DNA of 64,000 bases from Callipepla californica brunnescens. Lineage: Eukaryota; Chordata; Aves; Galliformes; Odontophoridae. Each line of letters opens with the position of its first letter. The stretch's first letter is position 1. A model generated the notes under the pieces. It was not told where the DNA came from and made no database searches. It saw only the letters and a list, made by a program, of their open reading frames with translations. The stretch is taken from positions 5,953,775 to 6,017,774 of the forward strand of contig JALIRH010000008.1 of assembly GCA_023055505.1 (NCBI GenBank), written 5' to 3'. Shown here in pieces: positions 1 to 14,289 of the stretch. Both the position numbers and the translations under genes were made by a program.

Positions 1-3000
1 TGCAAATAGATTGCAAATCAAAACACAATATTCAATTTCCATAAAAAGCTGGAGACCACTGACTTTATATCCCACCTGTTTTAGAAAAAAAAAAAAGAGA
101 GAACAATAATAAGAATTTGTATAAGCAGGCTACAAAGCATAGATTTCATTGCCTGTTAAGCCTCCATCAATCTCTTTCCTTCCTCATGAAAAATGGAACA
201 TGCAGCACCAATGAGGCGCAACACAGCCACACCCATTAGGCTGGAGCCCCTTCAGCACCAGCTGCCCAGCTCTTCACTGACACACCAGTAAAATTTCCAC
301 CACAGTGATGAAAAATATACCCTTGCAGTTTTTAAGTAGAAAGTCGTCAACAAGAGTTGTGTGATGACATTCCTACCTTATGATTTGTATAGTTTATTTC
401 TGCAGTTTATAAATAATCTACAATTCCAGAGTCGTTCAGACTATAAGTGAATGAGAATAATACATAGGAAAATTTATTGTATAATTTCCTTTTCTCTAGC
501 TACCTCTGTCTCCAATTTTGTACAGGCTACATGAAGTACAGTTCTTTCCGTGGGTTATAAAATGTTCCTGTAACATATATCAAAATATTATACCTCCCTT
601 CCGACAGATTTGAGATGTTAATTTGTTTCTACTCTCACTTTATTATATGACTCCTGAATTTTCCCATAACAGCATGAAACTAAACAAGATCCTATACACA
701 TAAAACACTGCAGAACAAAATCTCAAACCACCATAAAATGGTAAAAAATGTACACAGCAAGGGCTCCAATGATGTGCCAGCCAGCAACAGTTTGATGAAA
801 TAGTACGGAAAAAACAAACAAACAAATGACAAAACAGTTGTTCAAAAGAAGTATAAATAAAGATGAAAAAGTATACAGTTCCTTCAATTAATTCACAACT
901 AGTGATTTGTTCGCTAAGTTACGTTGGCTTTTTAATCTTAAAAGTGAATGCTAGTGAGGTTCCCATCCCACAGACTTCAAATACAGTTCTCCCAGAATAT
1001 GGCTGAACGAGTTTGCAACAAGTTTGTGTTTACTTCTTCCTCTTGCTTGGTGTGAGTACAAAAGTACAACTAGTTAAGGGATTTCACTTGTGTGTTTGCA
1101 GGCTGCTAGTTGCACCTCCTCATAACGGTGCACACATTTAGCTAATAAAGTAATTGGCATAAGCCTCAAAGTAAACATTTCATGTTACTTCTGTGCACTC
1201 CATATTATGTCATATCTGGCATTTCTGAGAAATGTGACTTCCTAAGAGAGATTTTATATTCCTAACAGAAAAAAATATGAGGCAATCTTGGGAACAAATC
1301 AGCGCCCTGAATGGTGGTTAATAAGTTGGTGTGAACACACAGCTCAAGAAGCAGCAATGCCTTTCTGTAAGCTCTCAAACAGAGCAAGGCGGCTGGTAGG
1401 CTACATGTGCTGGCAGTGGTGGCAGCAGTTATTGTTCCTGTGCTGCAGGGATGCGCTGGAGGAGCAGCACCGATGGCCAGGTGCCAATGGCAGCTTGGAA
1501 AGCTTCAGGTGCACCCCCTGCTCTTTTAGGACTGGAAGCAGAATTCAGCAAGGCCAGCAGGGCATGTTCCTCCCTCACCTCACCAGGAGCCCAGAGGTGC
1601 TGATGGCACCACATCCATGGCACAGAACTAGTCTGGCAGATTTAACCACTGGGAAGGGTGAAGCATCTGCTTAAGCAGTACCTTTAAACAGCGCAGGGTC
1701 TGTGGAAATAAAGAACATGCAGCTATGTGGAAATGCTAAAATTAACTCTTCTCTTTTGACACATTAAGAAATCCTGATGAGGACTTTCCAAGGACCTTTG
1801 TGTTTGATACTAACAGGGTAAGAAACAGTTTGCTTACTTCCTTGCTCATTCTTTAAACATGATTAAGTTCCCAGGATTCTTCAAACCAGGGTGGTGTTGA
1901 CTACCTAAGAATATCTACAAAATTTGAGTGAAGAAAAACATATATTTTGAATTACAATTTCAGATTCTGCTTGGGGATTTATAATTCATCCATTTTATAT
2001 CCCACTGATCATGGCCCCAGATACCAGAATCTCTTTAAGCAAGTTCTAAAGGGAGAACTTTAGGAAGGAAGAACAGTTGTGTCAGCATCAGTGCACAATC
2101 AATAGCATCCCAGATTAGACCATCTGTGCCACAGTATATCATTCAAAATCTTTTTTCAAAAAATACATTGAATTCTTTAGTAATTTAAGGATATTTTCTT
2201 CATATTAAAAAAAAAAACAACCACAACAAAAACAAACAAAATGAGGCCAGTAAGGAAGTCCTTCAGGAGAGGCCCACAGCTTTCATCACCTTCAACTAAA
2301 CTTGGTTGAAATAAATGATGTAATGTAACTACAACATACCCATAATATTTTTCACCATGCAATGTTTCAGAAAAATAAGTATTGGCACGATAGCTGACTT
2401 GAGTTAATTTGCTTTTCTCTTTCACTGAGTCTTTCACACACCAACATCACCCAAATATTCCTATACAAATGAATTTCCAGTGAGACTCAAGTGTATAGAT
2501 ATTTACAGAACCCTTCCTTTCTGCTAGTATCAGTTTAAGCTGAGGCTAAAGCAACAGGCTCTCATCGTGATTCTTCATTAAAAGGCAAGAAAAACATCAG
2601 ATACTAAATGAATTTTAAAAGACAATCCATTAATCATTAATATGGATAACTGATTTTTTTTTTCAGTAGAAAGCCCTGCAGATGTATATGATATCAAAAC
2701 TTAATACAAGATCGTAAATCATTAAATGATAAAAATATGCATTACTTTGAAACTATTTTAGAGAATGTAATAGGATTCTGTGGCATGAATGTATTTCCTT
2801 CAGAAAAGTTTAAAACTTGTAGGAAAGAAACAACGCTTTCTAAATTCATCAGATTTTCCTGCTAAATTTCAACCCCATTATAATGCATTCAATCATACAA
2901 TGTCTACCAAACTTCACTGAAAGAAATCTTCACGAGAATTAGCTTCCCAAGGCCACAAGTCGTCAACTGACATACTGCCCCTGAAGATAAAAGAATTAAA

Positions 3001-5917
3001 AATGGACCTGAGAACACATAGAATACTTATGCACAAATGGTAGGAGTACAAACATTTTAAATGAAGGATATACACAGCTGTAGTGTCAATGTTTCAAACA
3101 TTACTTGCTTTTGTGTCATTTCCTCTTGACAGTTACTGCAAACATTCACTGCAGCATCACAGGATTACCACAAAATTTATTCTCAGGTCCTCCCAGAAAG
3201 TAGCAAACTCAGAGCTTGCACCAAGTGTTCATAATTATACACTTCTAACACATGCATGAGGAAATGCATGTGGCCATTACCTTTTCAGTGTCCCTTAAAG
3301 TACACGTTCCATCACTTGGGGATCGCATATCCAATTGCACTTATGCATTTACAGCAATTCCAATTTCCCAAGTCATTTAACACAGAGTTAAAACACTTTT
3401 AGGAAATACATTCATTCATTTTTTGATGCTTGTAAATGTATTATTGAAAGGAACAAATCTAAGATTGTGCTCATTTATTTCTGATTTACTACATGCTTCC
3501 TAAGCATAAAAGGCTATTGAGAGATTGGTCAGGAAAAGAAAACCAATGCTTCCTCTGAGTTTCTTCTGCATGGAAAACCTGCAAGCAGCCCAACGCTGAG
3601 TAAGCCAGGGAGTGCAGCTCAAGACAGTATATATTCTGCTTTAGTAATTGAAAAATTACTGAAGTAATTTAGACCTGTTTACAGATGAACATCTGAACAA
3701 AGCAGTCAATGAGATAAACCTGTTAGTCACTACAGTTACTGCAGAAAATTCAGTTTTTTATGAAGAAAGGCATTGTAAATAAGCAGAAACGATATGGCAT
3801 GTCTCATCTGACCACTGGCAGTTCAAGAAGAGCATTTGAAAATACAGCTACTTACATCTCACTTTTCTACCAGGACAGTAATATTTTAGTTGCAAGGGTG
3901 TACTAATGCTGTTCCATTTCTTATTAACATCCTGAGTGCCTCATGCCCTGCTGCTTCTCACTGATGAGCTTCTTATAAAACTGCTTTTCCCAAAATGAAT
4001 AACAATAAAACAAAAAGTTTGTACACACACATACAAAGACAGACTCCTTTTTTCCCTTATTGTAAGCATTCCTGCCTTTCTCACACCCATTCCTTTATTT
4101 GCTTTCCTTGGTTTATACATGCTATGGCTCGAACTGCAACCTAACTTTCTGGGAAGGAAAAAGAGAGATTGAAATTCTCCTTACATATTAAGGCAAAATT
4201 CTGTAGCTCTGAAACCTTTCTGTTGAACACATTTTCCTACAGTATATAATCAGTCCATTCCTTCTGTGATGAGCGTGCAGTCAAACATAACTGCATGCAC
4301 ACAGCCAATTTGCTACCTGATCACACTGCGGCCATCACTAGCAGCAATCTGCAGGCATATCAGTCTAAAAAAGGGAAGAGTGATTAAGACGATTTGCTTC
4401 AGTTGCAGATGGCTAAATTATTGTAACTTCTACTTTATTAGTTTGGAATATCAGAACTGAACAAGCATAATAAAAAAATACCAACTAACAAGCTCTGCCT
4501 TAGTGTCCATAAAAATCCTTCTGCTCAAGCTCTCAACCTAAATAATCCTAGCCTCAGCTTCTTCTTAAATTCCCTTCAGCTTGCCCAGTGTATGTCTCCA
4601 TGTTTTCTCTCCTTTGAGTTTTCTTGGCTTGGGTTTCTTGGCCACCTTTGAAGCCTGTCAACAAAAGCGTGGGAGGATTCTGTTGTTTAACCCTAGCAGG
4701 AGGCTGACACCTCTCCTTGTCTCTCAGCTATCTAGATCAGACTAACAGGGAGGTGTGAATGCCTTCAGCTTGTGTGTGGCCTGGTTAAAGCTAAGTTTCT
4801 TAACCCTTTCCTGCCTCATTTGCCATTTCAGACAATAAAATCTGCACTCTGCTTTAAGACAAAATAAAGCCACTGGACTGGGCACACCGAAGCAGCTGGA
4901 GTTCGCTTCTAGAAAAGCATGGAGAAAAGTCCAAGAAGTCACCTACTCACTGGAGTGAGATGCCAACTTTCTGGAGTTTGATATAACTGGCAAAGGCCAT
5001 CAGGGAAGCAAGAATACTTCAACTTGAGTAGATTTTGCATAGAACTAGTTGAAACTGACTAGGCTGTTCTCTTACCTGAATATATTACTTTACATTCATC
5101 TATATTTCAATATTTAACTTCGTGAACACCTGTAAATGTTTTAGAACCCTGAGAAATACCACTGTTGTATCCAGCTGTAGGACAAAACGACTCTTATGTC
5201 GGAAGATAAATGTCTCCATAGACATGAGAGGCTGCACAGGGAAAGACTGCTTCTAAATCCTTAGAGGGTCCCAAACTAGAACAATGATAATAAGTAATTA
5301 GAAGTCTAAAGGAATTTAATTGTTCATCCCGATTCTGTCTCAACCCAGTAAAAGTTCATACATATGCTAGCTAATGTGACTTAACCTATAGTAAACTGCA
5401 CGGTTGAATTTCAGGGTAAAAATCCAGATAGGAAAAAAGCCTCTACTAGTTCTCCTTTCCAAAAAAAGCATTCAGAAAACACAAGCGAAGGAATGTTAGA
5501 AATAGCACAACTATACAGAGGAAAAGAAAAAATATATAAAAAGAATAGTACATGAAAAACGTGTAATAACAAACATTTCTGCCCATTCCATGCTTCTGTA
5601 TAAATTAATTTTTTCACTATATTTTCTATCAATAAAATTACTACTGCTAGCTTATTTCCTTTCAGGTAGAACAGCTCATCATTTGTTAAACCTTTCACTA
5701 ATCTGTGTACTGCTGGAGGAGTTTCACAGAGTATACTCTGACAATAAATACCGTAAAGGGAGTGAGAACACTACTCATGAGCTGAAGCAGCCTACATTGG
5801 TTTTAGCTTTCCGTGGAATCAAAATATTTTAGAAGGAGTAACACCAGTGCCCCAGATCCACTGCCTCATCTATGTCAAAACCCAATACGTTCCCAAAGTT
5901 TTCTGACTACTTACTTT
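1..5917. other. Unique AT-rich non-coding sequence
   Basis: I see no gene in this stretch. It contains A-rich simple tracts near 800-825 and 2204-2242, and a locally GC-richer patch around 1380-1640. That patch holds a 128-codon open frame on the plus strand, but its translation has no recognisable domain and the length is within chance. A minus-strand match to a strong splice donor lies near 5070-5080, but every frame upstream of it has stops, so it is not supported as a coding exon. Nothing else stands out. Confidence 0.6.
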
Positions 5918-6148
5918 AGAATCATAGAATCACTTGGGTTGGAAAAGATGTTCAAGATCCTGAAGTCCAACTGCAACCCATCCATACTACCCTAACTCTT
6001 AACAACCCACTGCTACATCATGTCTCTGAACACCACATCCAAAACAAGACCCATTCAGGGATGGTGACTCAGCCACCTCCCTGGGGAGCGTATTCCAGCA
6101 CTTAACAACCCCTTCTGTAAAGAAGTTTTTCTGTCAAGTCTGTCAATA
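5918..6148 (-). mobile_element. CR1 LINE, 3' end fragment
   Basis: The sequence begins at its low-coordinate side with the reverse complement of the CR1 3' terminal repeat (agaatcatagaatcac). It continues with the typical CR1 3' untranslated text: 'ggttggaaaagatgttcaag', then 'gtccaactgcaaccc', then a segment with 'cctccctggggagcgtattc' and 'ccttctgtaaagaagttttt'. CR1 elements are non-LTR retrotransposons that insert as 5'-truncated copies, and this is a 3' fragment of about 230 bp. It has no coding capacity left. Divergence from remembered CR1 text is moderate, so it is an old copy. The high-coordinate boundary is approximate. Confidence 0.93.
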
Positions 6149-9100
6149 CAAGAAATAAAGCAGAAAGTATGAGCAGAAAGAACAGCAATCCTTCCATCTA
6201 CTACAAACTAGGCCAGAAGTCCCACTCATCATTTAAAAAATCTGGTTTCATATTTTACATCTTAGATGTGCAGGGCTAGGAACTGAATAAGGTCCTCTAC
6301 TGACTTCCCTACTTCACTCTGGTTAGTTTAACTCCCAGAATGCAATAATAAGGAGTAAAATCAGTGGAAATTCTGCCTTCGGTGGATGGTTAAAAACTGA
6401 AAATGCTACTGTCTCAATTTTTAACAGATTTATAAAAAAAAGTGACCACTCAAACAAACAAAAACCAACACACACACAAAAGCACTTCTCGTACAGAATG
6501 TCTTGAACCTTAACTAATTTTGTTGAAGGGAGATTTTTTTATTTGTTTATTTTACTGGGGGCATATTAAAGAATATCACAACGTGTTGCTCAAAGGTAAT
6601 GATTTCTCCAAAATTAAATAAATAAAAGATAAAACGACAGCTTTCATTCAGATACTTCCTTAAAACGCAAAGAACAACTACTACTTGTTTGTGCAGTGCC
6701 AAACCTGCTCTCATATTGAGCCTTTCAACAAAGGCTCAATATCTAAGTTACTTTAGAAGAACCTAGTTACTACCAATGTCAAACTATACCAAGCTGAGAA
6801 TCTATGTTTTGCATGAATCAGCAAATGCTTGCTTGAATTTATCAGGATGAGATGCCTCGGTTAACACAGTAACAAAACAATCTCTTTCAAACGGGACCGA
6901 AAGCAATCAATTCACCACTGAGCTTTTAGGGAACTCACCGAGCTGCCCTGGGCTCATTTAGAATGGAAGTGGCAAAGGAAGCCATCACTAACATACCTTA
7001 TGGCATCCATTTAAAAAGGATGAAATGAGAAATGACACAAGAATCTACCTAATTCAGCTTGAGAGACAAGATTCAGAACTGGTGAATAACAGGAAGAATT
7101 TGTATCATGTATTGACTGGATTGGTAAATTCTGATATAATCAGAACGAAAAATAGCTGCAGTGTACCACTAGCTATGCTGAATTTACTCGTGCCCATGAT
7201 TGCATACTGGGTGATCATCACCACTGCACTGTTTTTTGCTGTTGCAAGATGACAATGCTGGAAAATGAAAAACCTTTAAAAAAGTCACGATTACACAAAT
7301 ATAAATTAGAAATTCTTCCATTAGGGCTACCGGATTTAGAAGGAGAGAATAAAGAGTAATGTAGGCATATTACTAGACTAATTGTGACACTAAGCTGGCC
7401 GTAGGGTAGAATCCATGACAGCTTATTAAGAAGAGAGAGAAAAAACAAAGCCATACTACCGCTAATAGCTTCACACTAATGTTATCTCTGAGACTCACTA
7501 AAGCAGCTATCCTCAGGGCATGACAAAGTACATACAAAAACACTTGAACTTCAAGAAATGAAGTGAATACAGGAGAAAAAATGTATTCATTAATTGTACC
7601 TTGAACTATCACAGAGGATTTCAGATTCAGGCTAAATCGAGTAGACTTCAGCAGAAATAATAAAAGACGCTTAGTTTGTGTCCCCAGTTCAATAGTTGAA
7701 GTTCCTTTGTAGAGAAAGGAACATAAGGAATCTAACACCGACTATGTGCACGGAATTCAAAACAAAACAAAGAACTCACACCACACAAACCTCCAATATC
7801 GCTCTTCACATTTACCGTTAGAAATGCAAATTATCATTGTCCTTCTTAATTGGTGCTAACAAGCAAGGAACCGCGCTGCAGTCAGTGTTACTGGTGGGCA
7901 GATACCTCACTGTATTTCAAGCGGTAGCCTAAGGAAAAGGTCACAGAAAAAAATAAAAATAAAAAATAAAAGGACAAAAAATATCAAACACTCATCAAAT
8001 CTGACCATGAGATTTCAAAATAAAACCAGCAACTGCAACGATAGCATCAGGGAAAGAGAACACTGCCACTGTGCATTGTTTTGCCAGTGAATTAGCAAAC
8101 ATATCAAGTTATGTACACCCCTGAGAACACAACATCTTTCAAAGGATGAAAACTAGCATCTTCTTACAGCACCAGGGATCTGTGCGGGCCTGAGAGATGC
8201 TCACAACTAGTTCTGTCCTTTTAAGAACAGTGCAGTACAAGACAGAATCAACAAAAGTATCTGATGAAACACAGGATGAGGTGTGCAGATACTAAACTCA
8301 GGCAAGTACTCCAAGCACAAGTTCCTCCAGTCCTCTTAAATTATAAATACACCAACTAGTTCTGTAATCTGGATGAACCGAAATTCTGGTGTTCTGCAAA
8401 TAAACCAACATTTTCCATACCATACTGTCTGAAACTCCACAGAATAAATTCAATCCTTCCCCAAGGCAAGCAAATGGATTAGGTCACTTCTCCAAATCCT
8501 GTACGGAATCCTTGATTCTACTAGGGCACGGGATTACTGCCTGCTGTTCCCAACCTGCCACAGTGGCACTTATATGACACCCTCATCTTCGTGTGTTAAC
8601 CAGCTTTCAATATTTTAAGCTGCTCTTTTTTTTTTAGTAGTCAATTACCCATCCAGAGTATACCAATTGTGCACACAGTGACAAAATACCAATATTTATT
8701 TAAAATAAGTTTTAACTTATTTGCACTCACAGTATCTCTTGCAAAACTTTGAGGAAGGAAATAAATGCAAGCGGGAGCTGGATCCTAATTTTGTTTGTAA
8801 TATTTCCTCTTGGTTTAGTTAAGAAGGCTTCTCTCACAGAGTCTTCTCACATTACTGTAAACAGACTCATTTGGACAGTGCTTGGCAGATGAACAGATTC
8901 ACATGCAGGATTCTAAAACAGAAAGATTAGGTCTTATAACAGATATTCCTCAATCACTCTGAGATATTCTTTGTGCTCCTTTCTCTATGAGAAGCACTGA
9001 GTCTTTCCCTATTGTGGAGATTCATTATCCACAATTTAGCTCTAACAGGACTCAAAGATACTTAATCATGTGATAGTGAATGAAACATAGGAAGTGAAGA

Positions 9101-9312
9101 GTAGTGACTCCAAGGTCAAATATTCCTTCTTGCTCATGAGTCACACAGCCCAACATGGTACTGCTGCTTTTTACTTTCCTTGGTTAGATTCAAGTGGGAT
9201 AACTAAATCAAAGGAATTATTTTCAAATTAATGGGACAATTCAGCTTCTAAATGATCTGAGAACTGTGCAATTTGGGAATTGACATTTTAAAAGGTTATT
9301 GATTGTATAATT
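6149..9312. other. Unique non-coding sequence between two CR1 pieces
   Basis: I see no gene. A short CA-rich tract lies near 6455-6480 and a striking perfect hairpin at 6713-6742 (listed separately). The open frames at 7025-7252, 7218-7454 and 7373-7738 overlap one another on opposite strands and encode low-complexity, leucine- and serine-rich text with no recognised domain, so I treat them as chance. Confidence 0.55.
6713..6742. repeat. Perfect 13-bp inverted repeat with 4-nt loop
   Basis: The left arm ATATTGAGCCTTT (6713-6725) is the exact reverse complement of the right arm AAAGGCTCAATAT (6730-6742), and the two are separated by CAAC. Pairing does not continue outside the arms: the next bases, c and c, do not pair. 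In 64 kb, a perfect 13-bp arm with a loop of 20 nt or less is expected far less than once by chance. The stem is too short for a canonical microRNA precursor. It could be a cruciform, the remnant of a small inverted-repeat element, or a terminator-like hairpin in RNA. Confidence 0.85.
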
Positions 9313-9405
9313 AGAAGAATAGAATCTTTTGAGTTGGAAGAGACCCTTACAGTCATCTAGTCCAACTCCCCTGTAGTGAACAGAGACATCTACAGCTAGA
9401 GTTAA
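9313..9405 (-). mobile_element. CR1 LINE, short 3' end fragment
   Basis: The segment shows the reverse complement of a CR1 3' end: 'agaatagaatcttttgagtt', then 'ggaagagacccttacagtca', then 'tctagtccaactcccctgta', then a portion resembling the 'cagggacatc..caactaga' part of the family. Only about 90 bp remain. The terminal repeat side is at low coordinates, so the element reads on the minus strand. It is a 5'-truncated fossil with no coding content. Confidence 0.88.
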
Positions 9406-12400
9406 CATAAATAATCAATAAAATTTACTTAACATTTATGTAAGCATTAAATATAAAAGCTGACTGTGAACATCTGACAAGTATTTCCACTAGGAATTTA
9501 ATGATGTATTTGAAGAGAGATGCTTTCCTACAATCCAAAAATATGTAATGAATCTGAAGAAAACCTCTGCCAGACCCATTTAGTAAACTGATCTTTCCGC
9601 AAACTGTTTTTAGGCACTACTAAAATCCTTAGACAACATCCAAAGCAAATACACAGCCAGCCTGAAAGCATGGATTTGTCATGAATCATGTTTATAAGCA
9701 ACTGTCTTTTCTCGAGAAAGGACAGTTGCCATAATGCCCCGAGCACACTATCTCACTTCTTAGCAGTGCAGCAAAACCAGAAAAAAAACAACAAGCAGAG
9801 AAAATGAACAAACAAACAAAAACAAGAACCTTTTTCTTGGAACAGATTCCTTTTAAAAAAGGTTTTGCGGGAGAAACTCTTTGTGATGGGACTCTGTTTT
9901 CCCTCCAGAGCAGCTAACAGGTGAGTAGTTAGAGATTGCAGACGTGAATTAAGGAGAAAATACATTCCCTCATTACCAGCTATTTTGGACTATGTCATTT
10001 CTTTGCTAGCAAGTTGGTTTTTAAGTGCTTGTAAGGTCTGTTACACTTCTGAGGCAGAAAATGAAACTTCAGATTTGGCAGAAGAGAATCTGGATTTCTA
10101 ATTAGCCTGTAATTGCATTCTTTCTTGTACCTCACCCAGACTCAAGGCAGGCTGTTTTGCAGACCACCCAACTGTGGGACCCCTCAGACCACCGGCACCT
10201 CTCCAGAGACTTTCTCTGGAATAGCTGAGTTCATGCTCAAAGTATCAAAGTGCTCATACCCTCTGCTTCCTCTCATTTTAAAGAATTAAGCTCTTCTCTG
10301 TAATGAATGAGATGAAGAGTGAGCTGAAAAGCAGAAAGCGAATTTGAATAAAACAACAGCAGGCAATCCAGACGCTCTGAGAACATTCAAGAACAAGATA
10401 ACCATAAAAATCATTTTTAGACACCTGCAGATCTAAATAAACTGAGCAGTAGCAGAAACAGTAAGTGCCACATAAATGATAACGGGGAATTTGTTTTGCA
10501 ACCTTTTTCTTTAAGTATATTCCCAATCTTTCCCAAAACAAACTAAACACAGCAACTCTGTTCTGTGTTATTTATACATCAGTTATTTGAAAAAGGCAAC
10601 CTCAGCAGAACCAAAATAGCCATGCTGAAGTGCAAGGATGACTGTCAGAGAGAAGGAGATGGGAAGAGAATACACACTGCCAAGATATCATGAGAAGGGA
10701 GCTTTCTTTTTCTTCCACAGAGAGAAACACTTTAATAAAACCAAAACTATTAAGATACAAAACTGTGCTGTAACATAACCATAGGCAAATGTAGATAAAC
10801 ACAGAAGCAAAACACAAAGAAAGCACTAATATTAAGATAATTAATTTGATAATGCCCTGATTGTTCAAAATTAGTTCGAACAACTATCATAAATACTAAA
10901 GATCTTTTAAAAAACAGCAACAACGTCCAAAACAAATCCAAGAAAACACAAAACTTAGTTTCCATGTGAATTATTGACTTAAAAGTTACATTCTTCCTCC
11001 GGATAAAGCAGCTTCTAAAGGCTTACAGCCATGACGGCAGCAAGTTCTCTACTCATAGTGATCCTGAAGTACCAAATCCAACTTCTTGTTTCAAAAAATC
11101 TCACCTACATCATAAAAAGGAAATACGACACTGAGATGAATGAAGGCAGGAAGGTGAAAGAGAACTTGTTGGCAGTGGAGTGATTCTTCACAGTTACTAT
11201 TGCTCCTTCATTCTGCGAGCACTGGAAACCTACTGCTAGCTGAGCAAAAAGGGATGGGCAGGACTCCCTGCGGGCAGCTGCCCAACTCACTTCAACAGAG
11301 TTTGACAGAAGTTTCTCCAAAGCTACTAAGAATGAAGAAACTGTCAGGTGCCAACAGCATGGACCACGCTCAAAGGGGTCAATGCCTTTTTAACCCAACA
11401 GCTCAACAAATCCTCTGTTATCAAACACACATTTCTTCTACGCACTCTCAATGAGTACTGATAATATGACAGCCAGCAATCAAAGTGGCAAGCACCAGAG
11501 TTTGCAACAGGATGAAGCAATCTGTATCACTTCTGATCCTGTTATCCCAGCAGGAAGGCAAACTGCAGCTATAAAGTGACCACAAACAGAAACAAAGAAA
11601 ACAGACAAATCAAGATCTATGCAGGATAAGTAAGTGAGATTAAGACAAATCTCACATCATAACTGTTGACACCTCAGGAACATAGAAGACCTGCCAAAAC
11701 AGTTAATTGTCACCATCCAAGAGAAACCTGAATGATGCAGTCAAGACTCAATAGCCAGCACCGTTGCCATGTGCAAGGGTCCTGGCCAGACACCTCGGGC
11801 ACACGTTTCCGTGCTTCTCGTCTCTTCCCTCAGTATCTGAAAACAGAGTCATTTTCCCATGCATCATGAGAAACACTACGTGGTTATTCCTGGAGCCCAA
11901 AAACCAGTGTTTCTCTGGGTACCTGATGTCATTACAGTAGAATTTCTATTGCCACATTCTTTATTGGAAAGTTCCTCCATAAGCACCAGCAGATCATCAC
12001 AGAAATTTGGTTTCCTGACATGTTTACCTCCTGCTAGCTCAAGCCCAGTACTTGACTGCAGCACAAAACAATGAATTACAGACAGGAAGTGAATGCACTC
12101 TCATTTTTCTCTAGCTATACATCTGCATGCTTTGCAGTACATAAGAACAAAGAGCTATTTATCTCCTGGCAATGCAGATCACAAATAGAAATTAATGGCA
12201 GCCACACACATTATTCCCTGCCAATTCCTTGATATTTCTCTGCCAATTGTTAAATAAAACAAAACCAGAAAAGAGAAAGAAAACACTCTTCCCTGTACAA
12301 GGAGAAAATGAAGGAAAATACAAGAGTTAACCTTCACGTCATAACACAAAAATATCTCAAGGCTTAGTTAATAGTTCTGTACTCTCCTTACTGGCCAAAG

Positions 12401-14261
12401 TTACTGGGTCGTTCTCCAAAACCACAAGTTATCATCCTGTGAAGAGAAGATTCATCCCTCACTTATCTGTAGACAAAACAAAAATATTTATCTTGTCTCT
12501 AATAATAGTGCTTTCTGCGCTATACTATTAAAGACAGTTTTGGGACATTTTTTCTAATTCACCAAAAATGATCCTTTATATTTCAGTCAGGATTGTTTTG
12601 AGAATAACGCACTTTTATCCCTTTCTTCAAAACACACTTGTGCCCCAGGAAATTTAACTGCCACTGTCTAATCCCATGAAAGTCCTTTCTGAATCACTTG
12701 AGGATTGACCTCATGAATTTTTCATTGTTATTTCTTGTTGGGACTGTCAATCAGACATGAAAAAGATGAAAACAAAACACAGAGTGAAGTAGTTTTCTAG
12801 AAACGTCACTTCGACTAGTGCTAAAATTACATCAGGTAGCATAGAAATGAATCACTTTGAAGAAGCAGCACAGAAGAAAGTTTCCATTTTGCAGTCTTTT
12901 TTCTCAGCACTTGTAACTTACTTTCTGTGTTCTTCAGGCACGCTCAGTGTTGCATTCTGAGATTCCCAAAGAATACTGTGGACTGTTCAAGGAAGCTTAC
13001 AAGGAAAATGCAGCATCAACCGTGTTTGAATCAAGTTCCACCAAATTATCCTCAAATCAAATTTTTCTTCACACTTCTATGCAGTCACATCCACAGTAGT
13101 GACAGAGATGTGGAAGGTGTGGCTGAGATCCAACAAGATGTCTAATCCCTACTGACAAGTTAAATGTGAGCATAAAGAATGTTCTCTGACAAGCAGACAA
13201 ACCACAAACACTACACATCAATCCACCTGCTAGGCACAGAACCTTGGTATGTTACAAAAATCCTGAACCTACTATGTCTAGGAGTCCCAGCCATACATTA
13301 AGAGACTCCATAGGTGCTTTGCAAACACAGATTAGAAGGGTTGATCAAAAACTGGCCCAAAAAGATCTCTTAAAATAAAGGCAGATGTAATGCAGTGCTC
13401 ATAAAAATTTTGCCCACGTTTTCAGTTGGGCTTTACATAACTGATTCTCTACAAACTGTGTTCTTTTAAGTTTAGGGTTATAAAAAAACAAATACTTCAG
13501 GCAAAGAAAGACAAAAAGGGATAATGTAGAAAGGCTGTTACAGGAGTGCTCACCATTGTGAAACAGAAAGAACAGCGTGATTCTCACCCCCAGAAGCTAT
13601 AACAAAACACAAGATCTGACATGTTCAGGTAAACACAGACAACAGTTAGTGAGAAAAGCTAGATCTATTCTTTTCAGAGACTGAAAGAATTCAGATGTAA
13701 CTGCTTTCTGAGTTTCTATAGTACAGCTTTATGTTTTATGTGAAAGCTATATACAGACCTTTACATTTTTGCAGTGTAAGAACAGGTCCCAGTCGAGTGC
13801 AAAGACACTGAGATGTCAAATACGGCTACGTATCAGTAATAACTTGGATATTTTTGTATATTTTAAGACACATGGGGATCTGAACTCTATTTCAACCAAT
13901 ACAAACATTCCCATTCCATACTACCAAATTGCTTTATTTTAATTAATTTACTGTGTGGCACAGTTGAAGTTTTCAACAGAGCTCCAATCCCTTGAAATAC
14001 TTGCTTTCTTCAAAACTGATTCTTCAATTCAGTGAGTCTCAGCTCTTCATGTACAGCACTAGTACATACTTTATTATACATGCTAGAGACTGCCTATTTC
14101 AATACTATTTCAACAATAATGCGAGAGCCCTTCTTTCCCAACCATTCAATCTATTCTGGGAAAACAGAAGTAAATTTTCATTTGGGAATAATTACTCCAC
14201 TATGAGAGCGGATTGATTAGTCCATAATTGAGGGTCAGCATGGGAATGGGCTGGAACAAGT

Positions 14262-14289
14262 CATGTCACAACAGTCACATCACAACAGC
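14262..14289. repeat. Imperfect 14-bp tandem duplication
   Basis: Two adjacent units, catgtcacaacagt and cacatcacaacagc, differ at three of 14 positions. This is a very short local duplication. No function is implied. Confidence 0.6.

Noticed and set aside
1288..1674. 128-codon plus-strand frame in a GC-richer patch
   Set aside because: Unrecognised tryptophan/cysteine-rich translation, an overlapping frame on the opposite strand, and a length within chance.
5079..5132. 54-nt minus-strand segment between acceptor-like and CAG|GTAAGAG donor words
   Set aside because: All three frames contain stops, so it is not a coding exon. There is no evidence for a non-coding one.
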